Origin: Betaproteobacteria bacterium
GTDB lineage: Bacteria > Pseudomonadota > Gammaproteobacteria > Burkholderiales > SG8-39
Length of the DNA: 5,449 bases
Assembly: GCA_019509895.1 (NCBI GenBank)
Contig: JAEKLK010000304.1
Location: forward strand, 1-5,449
Direction: 5' to 3'
A program made the position numbers and the translations under genes. Below are positions 1 to 5,449 of the stretch, in pieces; the first letter of the stretch is position 1, and each line of letters begins with the position of its first letter. The notes beneath the pieces were generated by a model. That model made no database searches. It had not been told where the DNA came from and was given only the letters and a program-made list of their open reading frames with translations.

Positions 1-650
1 CAGGCTTCTTTCACTTGAGGATGCAATCGCGCCTTGAGCTCATTCCCGACAAGCGGGTATCCGCCGAGCGTCGAGCTACGGATTGCGCTCAGCATGGCGT
101 CATCGTGCGGCAAGGCAAACAGTCCAAGATAGGCTGCTCGTCGGGATGCCAAGTCGCGCCCGAGCGCGACGAACTCGGCATGCGGAGTAAGGAGCTTGTC
201 TTCCATAGCGCCGATGTTGCCGGCATGGCTGGACCACGGATAGTCGGCCGGCACGTCCACCATTCCGGCCCGCACGGGGTTCATTTCAATGTAGCGATGG
301 CAGGCCAGAACGTATCGCGGCGAATCGACCAGGCATGACTTGAAGCGACCTTCCCACAGCGTGCCGGTCCTGGCATAGCGTCGGTTGAAATACGGCACGT
401 AACGTTGTCCCACCCTGTATATCAACGCTGCAGGAGCATTTACCCGACTTGGCGTGACGAGCAGATGCACATGGTTCGTCATAAGGCAATAGGCATGGAT
501 GCCGCAACCTGTAGCGCCAGATGAGTCCCGTAGCAGTGCGAGGTAGACCAGGCGGTCAGCGTCGCCTCGAAAACAATCCTCGCGGTTGACCCCTCGCTGC
601 ACGATGTGCAGCGCGACATCCGGGACGATGAGGCGGGGCTGCCTAGCCAT
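1..650 (-). CDS. REP-associated tyrosine transposase (Y1/IS200-like), C-terminus cut by window edge
   Basis: This minus-strand frame is open from the ATG at 650-648 to the left edge, giving 216 codons with no stop. It encodes a single-strand DNA transposase/nuclease of the Y1 (HUH) superfamily, in the RAYT branch that acts on REP-type palindromes. An N-terminal RxxxP...HIVQRGVNRE block (residues 6-24) is followed by the metal-binding HUH motif H60-V61-H62 inside AYCLMTNHVHLL. Next come LWEGRFKS (98-105) and YIEMNPVRAG (120-129). Y120 is the likely catalytic tyrosine by comparison with the family; this is inference. The tail (PHAEFVALG, 156-164, and the region near 188-210) resembles the usual RAYT C-terminus, so perhaps only a few tens of residues are missing. 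The signature residues are intact and no frameshift is visible. No good Shine-Dalgarno lies 5-12 nt before the ATG, so expression may be low. It is divergent from the ABC operon. RAYTs are usually single-copy, host-retained genes rather than active insertion sequences. Confidence 0.9.
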   Translation of the reverse strand, partial: MARQPRLIVPDVALHIVQRGVNREDCFRGDADRLVYLALLRDSSGATGCGIHAYCLMTNHVHLLVTPSRVNAPAALIYRVGQRYVPYFNRRYARTGTLWEGRFKSCLVDSPRYVLACHRYIEMNPVRAGMVDVPADYPWSSHAGNIGAMEDKLLTPHAEFVALGRDLASRRAAYLGLFALPHDDAMLSAIRSSTLGGYPLVGNELKARLHPQVKEA

Positions 651-692
651 GGCCGCACAACGCCGAAGGCTACCCCTGCGTTGACCAGATCG

Positions 693-732
693 GGTCCTGG
701 CCCCGAATTAGTTGTGGTCCTGGCCCCGAATT
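693..732. repeat. Two 17-bp direct repeats, 23-bp period, beside the transposase
   Basis: GGTCCTGGCCCCGAATT occurs exactly at 693-709 and again at 716-732, separated by 6 bp (AGTTGT). The pair lies 43 bp upstream of the transposase start codon and ends 40 bp before the binding-protein ATG. I noticed no further copy in the window. The position next to a RAYT gene suggests a REP-like or element-end sequence, but neither copy forms a strong hairpin alone (only short GG/CC pairings), so a classical REP palindrome is not shown. Direct repeats at this spacing could also be a regulator binding site. Confidence 0.75.
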
Positions 733-741
733 GGCTAGAGT
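712..741 (+). promoter_or_regulatory. Weak candidate promoter for the ABC operon
   Basis: TTGTGG at 712-717 (three of six matches to the TTGACA -35 box) and TAGAGT at 736-741 (four of six matches to TATAAT) are separated by 18 bp. They would start transcription a few bases before the binding-protein Shine-Dalgarno. The match is poor, and the -35 lies between the two direct repeats. The true promoter could use another sigma factor or lie elsewhere in 651-757. Confidence 0.2.
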
Positions 742-758
742 GGCGGCGTCACCTCTAG
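735..758. promoter_or_regulatory. Imperfect dyad (CTAGAG...CTCTAG) just upstream of the binding-protein gene
   Basis: CTAGAG at 735-740 is the exact reverse complement of CTCTAG at 753-758. The pairing can extend inward by TG/CA (741-742 with 750-751) if base 752 is bulged, leaving a 7-nt loop at 743-749. The right arm ends at the first bases of the Shine-Dalgarno tract. It could be an operator for a dimeric repressor or a leader hairpin that partly occludes the ribosome binding site; the sequence does not tell which, and chance is possible for arms this short. Confidence 0.4.
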
Positions 759-766
759 GAGGAGGA
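757..766 (+). promoter_or_regulatory. Strong ribosome binding site of the binding-protein gene
   Basis: AGGAGGAGG at 758-766 lies 6 nt before the ATG at 773. It is by far the best Shine-Dalgarno in the window. It fixes the binding-protein start at 773 and rules out the in-frame TTG at 731, which would place the Tat motif internally. A strong site on the first gene fits the usual excess of binding protein over membrane components in ABC importers. Confidence 0.85.
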
Positions 767-772
767 GAAAAG

Positions 773-2077
773 ATGGCCCGCTTTACCCGCCGTAAATTCC
801 TGCAGGCCTCTGGCGCCGGCCTTGCCGGGGTTCTTGCTTCGCATCAGGCGCCGGTGTTTGCGCAGCAGAGCACTGTGCACTGGATCAAGTGGAACGACTT
901 CGTGCCGGCGTCGGACGAGCTGCTGCGCAAGTCGATGCTGCCCGAGGCGATGAAAGCCCTCGGTATCAAGGTCAACCTCGAAACCGTGAACGGCAACGAC
1001 CTGCAGCCGCGCGTCACCTCGGCGATCCAGTCGGGCAGCGGCCCGGACGTGTTCATGCTGTTCAACAACCACCCGCATATCTACGGCGCGAGCGCGGTAG
1101 ACGTCTCGGACGTCGCCGACGCGATCGGCAAGGCGCAGGGCGGCTACTACAACCTCGCCAAGGCGAACACGTCCGACGGCAAGAAAACGCTGTCGGTTCC
1201 CTGGGCCGTCATCGGCGCGATGATCGCGTACCGCAAATCCTGGTTCGAGGAAGTCGGCTTCAGCAAGTTTCCCGAAACCTGGGAGCAGTACCACGACGCC
1301 GGCAAGAAGCTGAAGGCCAAGGGCCGCCCGATCGGCCAGACGCTCGGCCACACCTTCGGCGATGCGCCGACCTTCAGCTATCCGCTGCTCTGGTCCTTCG
1401 GCGGTCGCGAAGTCGACGAGAAAGGCAAGGTGGCCCTCGACTCGAAGGAGACGATGGAGTCGGTCAAGTTCATGCAGGCGTTCTGGAAGGATGCGCACGA
1501 CGAAGGCGGCCTCGCCTGGGACGACACCAACAACAACCGCGCGTTCCTCTCCGGCACCATCGCCGCGACGCTGAATGGCGCCTCGATCTACATCGAGACG
1601 CTGCGCAAGCCCGACCAGTACAAGACCGAGAAGAACACGCCGATGAAGGACGACATCCGGCACTCGCCGCTGCCGCGCGGCCCGAAAGGCCAGTTCGGCT
1701 TCCACCTCTTCCAGTCGCACATGGTGATGAGCTACTCGAAGAACCAGAAGGCGGCGAAGGAGTTCCTGAAGTGGATCCACGATCCCAAGAACTACGAGCG
1801 GTGGTTCGTCTCACAGAAGGGCTACTCGACGCCGCCTGCCGCGCAGTGGGAAAAGCACAAGATGTGGGACGAGGATCCGGTGATGGCGCCGTTCAAGGTC
1901 GCCGGGCGCCTCGGCCTCACGCCGGGCTACGCCGGTCCTCCCAACCGCAAGGCCGCCGAGGTGCTGACGAAGTACATCATCACCGACATGTACGCCAAGG
2001 CGGCGCAGGGCAGTTCGCCCGAGGAAGCGGTGAAGTGGGCGGCCGGAGAAGTCGGCAAGATCTATAGCGCCACATAG
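773..2077 (+). CDS. ABC transporter extracellular solute-binding protein, family 1 (CUT1 type), Tat-exported
   Basis: This 434-residue periplasmic binding protein would capture the transported solute and deliver it to the permease pair encoded next. The N-terminus has a twin-arginine motif, TRRKFLQ (residues 5-11), then a hydrophobic stretch and a probable signal peptidase site after VFA (28-30), leaving a mature protein that starts QQ. The length and the spaced features of the mature part (SGSGPDVFML near the N-lobe, the VPWAVIGAMIAYRKSWFEEVGF region, PETWEQ, and AFLSGTIAATLNG) match the SBP_bac_1 family that binds sugars, polyols and glycerol phosphate-like compounds. The start is set by the strong Shine-Dalgarno at 758-766. 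It is the first gene of the operon; the next gene begins 8 bp after its TAG stop. The ligand cannot be assigned, and the aromatic-rich mature N-terminus is only weakly suggestive of a carbohydrate-like ligand. Confidence 0.93.
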   Translation: MARFTRRKFLQASGAGLAGVLASHQAPVFAQQSTVHWIKWNDFVPASDELLRKSMLPEAMKALGIKVNLETVNGNDLQPRVTSAIQSGSGPDVFMLFNNHPHIYGASAVDVSDVADAIGKAQGGYYNLAKANTSDGKKTLSVPWAVIGAMIAYRKSWFEEVGFSKFPETWEQYHDAGKKLKAKGRPIGQTLGHTFGDAPTFSYPLLWSFGGREVDEKGKVALDSKETMESVKFMQAFWKDAHDEGGLAWDDTNNNRAFLSGTIAATLNGASIYIETLRKPDQYKTEKNTPMKDDIRHSPLPRGPKGQFGFHLFQSHMVMSYSKNQKAAKEFLKWIHDPKNYERWFVSQKGYSTPPAAQWEKHKMWDEDPVMAPFKVAGRLGLTPGYAGPPNRKAAEVLTKYIITDMYAKAAQGSSPEEAVKWAAGEVGKIYSAT

Positions 2078-2085
2078 CAGGTCAG

Positions 2086-2985
2086 TTGGCAACCCGGGGG
2101 CCGATCAGCCGGGCACTCGAGCGCGAAGACACGCTCGCGTTCTGGCTGCTCGCCCCTACGCTGCTCATCCTCACGCTGTTCATCGCCTACCCGTTCGTAC
2201 GGGGCGTGTGGCTGTCGCTGTCCAATTCCACGGTCGGCGAGCCCGGCCATTTCATCGGCTTGGCCAACTTCTACAAGATTTTCTCGGATTCGATTTTCCG
2301 CACGGCGGCCTACAACACCTTCGTCTACACGGCCATCACCACGGTGTTCAAGCTGGCGCTCGGGCTGTGGCTCGCGCTGCTGCTGAATCGCCACTTCCGC
2401 GGCAAGAGCTGGGTGCGCGCCTTCATCCTGCTGCCATTCATCATCCCGACTGTGCTCTCGACGCTGGCGTGGAAGTGGATGTTCGACCCGACCTTCAGTG
2501 TCTTCAACTGGCTCTTCTGGAAGCTGCACATCATCAATTCGCGCATCAACTGGCTCGGCGACCCGGAGCTCGCCATGGGCTCCATCATGATGGTCAACGT
2601 CTGGCGCGGCGTGCCGTTCTACGCCATCAGCCTGCTCGCCGGCCTGCAGACCATCAATCCCGATCTGCATGAAGCGGCCGCGATCGACGGCGCCAATCGG
2701 TTCCAGCGCTTCTGGTACGTCACCTGGCCGCTGCTGCTGCCGGTGACGATGGTGGTGGTGCTCTTCTCCGTCATCCAGACTTTCGCGGACTTCCAGCTCG
2801 TCTATGTGCTGACCGGCGGCGGGCCCGCCAATGCCACGCATCTCTTCGCGACCTACGCCTACCAGATCGGCATCGGCACCGGCTTGCTTTCGGAAGGCGC
2901 GGCGATCTCGCTGGCGATGTTCCCGGCGCTGCTGCTCGTGGTGGTCTTCCAGCTCTGGTACATCCGCAAGGTCGAGAATCGGTGA
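2086..2985 (+). CDS. ABC transporter permease, CUT1 type, first subunit (MalF/UgpA-like)
   Basis: This 299-residue inner-membrane protein is one half of the translocation pore. Six hydrophobic segments are visible at about residues 18-38, 76-100, 110-130, 165-187, 210-232 and 272-294. The cytoplasmic EAA loop that docks onto the ATPase is intact: E196-A197-A198-A199-I200-D201-G202-A203, followed by FWYVTWPLLLP (209-219). The short periplasmic loops and roughly 300-residue length fit the MalF/UgpA-like partners of CUT1 systems, without the large extra loop of enteric MalF. The chosen start is TTG at 2086, since no ATG lies early enough to retain the first helix. AGGT at 2079-2082 is a weak, closely spaced Shine-Dalgarno, so translation probably depends on coupling to the binding-protein gene 8 bp upstream. 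Its stop overlaps the start of the next permease. Confidence 0.92.
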   Translation: MATRGPISRALEREDTLAFWLLAPTLLILTLFIAYPFVRGVWLSLSNSTVGEPGHFIGLANFYKIFSDSIFRTAAYNTFVYTAITTVFKLALGLWLALLLNRHFRGKSWVRAFILLPFIIPTVLSTLAWKWMFDPTFSVFNWLFWKLHIINSRINWLGDPELAMGSIMMVNVWRGVPFYAISLLAGLQTINPDLHEAAAIDGANRFQRFWYVTWPLLLPVTMVVVLFSVIQTFADFQLVYVLTGGGPANATHLFATYAYQIGIGTGLLSEGAAISLAMFPALLLVVVFQLWYIRKVENR

Positions 2986-3836
2986 TGATCGAGGGCGCAC
3001 GCTGGAGGAAATGGCTCTGGTTCTACCTGCCGCTCGGCGCGTTCATCCTCGCGCTGCTGTTCCCCTTCTACTGGATGGTCGTGACCACGGTGCGGCCCGA
3101 TGGCGAGCTGTACCGGCCATGGAATCACCCGCTGTACTCGCCCTTCTGGACCTCGAATCCGACGTTCGAACACGTAAAGGACTTGCTTCAGGAGACGCTG
3201 TTCAACACGTGGATGCTGAACACGATGTTCATCGCCCTGGTGGCGACGCTCATCTCGCTCTTCTGCGGTGTGATCGCGGGCTATGCGCTGGCACGGCTTA
3301 CCTTCCGCTGGGCCGGCGTGCTGGGCACCGCAATCTTCGTCACCTACCTGGTACCGCAAACGCTGCTCTTCATCCCGCTCGCCGAGATCATCCGCGACTA
3401 CCGCATTGGCGACACGCCCTGGGCTCTGATCCTCACGTATCCGACGTTCCTGATTCCCTTCTGCACCTGGCTGATGATGGGCTACTTCAAGGCGATCCCG
3501 CGCGAGCTCGAAGAATGCGCACGCATCGACGGTGCGGCCCGCTGGCAGGCGATGGTCTACATCATCTTCCCGATCGCCGTGCCGGGGATCCTGTCGGCCG
3601 GCATCTTCGCCTTCACGCTATCGTGGAACGAGTTCATCTACGCGTTGGTGTTCCTCTCATCACCCGAGCAGAAGACCGTGCCGGTTGGCGTCACCTCCGA
3701 GCTGATCCGCGGCGACGTCTTCTTCTGGGGCTCGCTCATGGCCGGCGCGCTTATCGGCTCCATTCCGGTCGCGATCGTCTACTCGTTCTTCGTCGAACAC
3801 TACGTCGCCGGCATGACCGGCTCGGTCAAGGGCTGA
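2985..3836 (+). CDS. ABC transporter permease, CUT1 type, second subunit (MalG/UgpE-like)
   Basis: This 283-residue inner-membrane protein pairs with the preceding permease. Hydrophobic segments lie at about residues 10-32, 78-100, 110-133, 145-167, 190-215 and 248-270. The ATPase-coupling loop reads E176-E177-C178-A179-R180-I181-D182-G183-A184, followed by a conserved proline (P200) and G201. Cysteine sits where the third position of the EAA motif is usually alanine. SWNEFIYALVFL (213-224) is typical of MalG-type subunits. Two starts are possible: ATG at 2985, which shares one base with the upstream stop (TGATG), or GTG at 2982, which overlaps by four bases and adds one residue. ATG is preferred; GAG at 2974-2976 and AAGG at 2968-2971 are modest ribosome-binding candidates. 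The stop-start overlap indicates translational coupling and near-equal synthesis of the two permeases. Confidence 0.92.
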   Translation: MIEGARWRKWLWFYLPLGAFILALLFPFYWMVVTTVRPDGELYRPWNHPLYSPFWTSNPTFEHVKDLLQETLFNTWMLNTMFIALVATLISLFCGVIAGYALARLTFRWAGVLGTAIFVTYLVPQTLLFIPLAEIIRDYRIGDTPWALILTYPTFLIPFCTWLMMGYFKAIPRELEECARIDGAARWQAMVYIIFPIAVPGILSAGIFAFTLSWNEFIYALVFLSSPEQKTVPVGVTSELIRGDVFFWGSLMAGALIGSIPVAIVYSFFVEHYVAGMTGSVKG

Positions 3837-3840
3837 TCGC

Positions 3841-4929
<1,089 letters not shown>

Positions 4930-5449
4930 TTGGTCATTGCCGATGCGCATCTGCACATCTGGGATGCGACGGCGCATTACTACCCCTGGCTGAGCGATCG
5001 GCCGGTCGCCTTCCGCTACGGCGACTACAGCGCGCTTCCGCGCCGTTACCTGGTCGAGGACTATCGCCGCGACGCCAGCGGCTGGGATGTCGCGCGCGGC
5101 GTCTATATCGAAGCGGAATGGGATCCGCGCGATCCCGTGGGCGAGATGGACTTCATCGCCGAAGTGCGCCGCGCGCAGCACTTCCCGACGGTCGCGGTGG
5201 CGCAGGCCTGGCTCGACCGCGAGGACTGCGCCGCCGTGCTCGAGTCGCACGCCCGCCGCTCGTTCGTGCGCGGCGTGCGCCAAAAGCCGCAGCCCGGGCA
5301 GATGGACGACGAGCGCTGGCGCGCGGGCTTCGCACGCCTGGCGCCGCTCGGCCTGCATTTCGAGCTGCAAGCGCCCTGGCGCCAGCTCGGCGAGGCCGCG
5401 CGCCTGGCGCGCGATTTCCCGGACATCACGATCGTTCTGAACCACACCG
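4930..5449 (+). CDS. COG3618-type (amidohydrolase 2) metal-dependent hydrolase, C-terminus cut by window edge
   Basis: This frame is open from the TTG at 4930 to the right edge, giving 173 codons with no stop, so a little over half of a usual protein of about 280-300 residues is present. It begins VIADAHLHIWD, where H7-x-H9 is the HxH metal-binding pair at the end of the first TIM-barrel strand. GVYIEAEWDP (57-66), FVRGVRQ (near 115-121), HFELQAPW (near 145-152) and IVLNHT (168-173) match the later barrel strands of the COG3618 group, which includes L-fuconolactone, galactarolactone and pyrone-dicarboxylate lactonases. A cytoplasmic C-O or C-N hydrolysis is expected, most likely opening a lactone or splitting an amide; the substrate is unknown. 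No signal peptide is seen. The TTG abuts the ATPase stop with only a poor Shine-Dalgarno, so translation probably depends on coupling. Operon membership suggests it processes the imported solute. Confidence 0.85.
   Translation, partial: MVIADAHLHIWDATAHYYPWLSDRPVAFRYGDYSALPRRYLVEDYRRDASGWDVARGVYIEAEWDPRDPVGEMDFIAEVRRAQHFPTVAVAQAWLDREDCAAVLESHARRSFVRGVRQKPQPGQMDDERWRAGFARLAPLGLHFELQAPWRQLGEAARLARDFPDITIVLNHT

Larger units (their letters stand above)
651..772. other. Divergent intergenic region between transposase and ABC operon
   Basis: This 122-bp gap must contain the 5' control signals of both the minus-strand transposase and the plus-strand operon. It holds the two 17-bp direct repeats, the CTAGAG/CTCTAG dyad and the strong binding-protein Shine-Dalgarno, all within its operon-proximal 80 bp. 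TTGACC at 681-686 resembles a -35 box but has no acceptable -10 at the right spacing. I see no tRNA, rho-independent terminator or further gene here. Confidence 0.8.

Noticed and set aside
15..338. A 107-codon plus-strand frame at the left edge
   Set aside because: It is antisense to the C-terminal half of the transposase and has no motif or ribosome site.
286..507. A 73-codon minus-strand frame starting inside the transposase
   Set aside because: It is an alternative frame of the transposase gene; the true frame gives the HUH and YIEMNPVRAG motifs without interruption, so it does not indicate a frameshift.
681..710. TTGACC (681-686) as a -35 box for a plus-strand promoter
   Set aside because: At 17-18 bp spacing the candidate -10 (GAATTA or CGAATT) matches the consensus poorly.
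693..732. Possible CRISPR fragment from the spaced repeats
   Set aside because: There are only two copies with a 6-bp spacer, far too short, and no cas gene nearby.
731..772. In-frame TTG at 731 as an upstream start of the binding protein
   Set aside because: It has no Shine-Dalgarno, would translate through the actual Shine-Dalgarno, and would put 14 extra residues ahead of a normal Tat signal peptide.
755..1780. A 341-codon minus-strand open frame opposite the binding-protein gene
   Set aside because: Composition is Arg/Val/Leu-rich with no recognisable motif, and the sense strand encodes a full, well-matched binding protein; this is a codon-bias shadow.
889..2067. A 392-codon plus-strand frame inside the binding-protein gene
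   Set aside because: It is the shifted frame of the real gene, Arg/Gly-rich and lacking any motif.
2062..3000. A 312-codon minus-strand open frame opposite the first permease
   Set aside because: It is extremely rich in Glu, Arg, Gln and His, as expected for the reverse of a membrane protein gene, and has no independent support.

Overview
The window comes from a high-GC Gram-negative bacterium. The codon bias (strong G/C at third positions), the Tat-type signal peptide and the REP-associated transposase next to a CUT1-type ABC operon suggest a proteobacterium, most plausibly a betaproteobacterium. The taxonomy is inference; no marker gene is present.

Layout: (1) Bases 1-650, minus strand: nearly all of a REP-associated tyrosine transposase (IS200/IS605-type Y1 superfamily), whose C-terminal end runs off the left edge. 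(2) Bases 651-772: a 122-bp divergent intergenic region with two exact 17-bp direct repeats (23-bp period), an imperfect dyad, and a strong Shine-Dalgarno sequence for the next gene. (3) Bases 773-4929, plus strand: a complete, tightly packed ABC importer operon of the CUT1 carbohydrate/polyol type, ordered binding protein, first permease, second permease, MalK/UgpC-type ATPase. (4) Bases 4930-5449: the N-terminal 173 codons of a COG3618-type (amidohydrolase 2) metal-dependent hydrolase. It starts with TTG immediately after the ATPase stop codon and runs off the right edge.

The Tat-exported binding protein would capture a solute in the periplasm, the two six-helix permeases would pass it through the inner membrane, and the ATPase would power uptake. 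The co-transcribed hydrolase probably acts on the imported compound or a product of it; lactone or amide hydrolysis is typical of the family. The substrate cannot be read from the sequence. No regulator gene lies in the window.

I see no clear undescribed system. The points most worth a second look are the junction where the transposase and its repeats abut the operon's 5' end, the dyad overlapping the binding-protein ribosome binding site, and the in-frame zero-gap TGA/TTG junction between ATPase and hydrolase.
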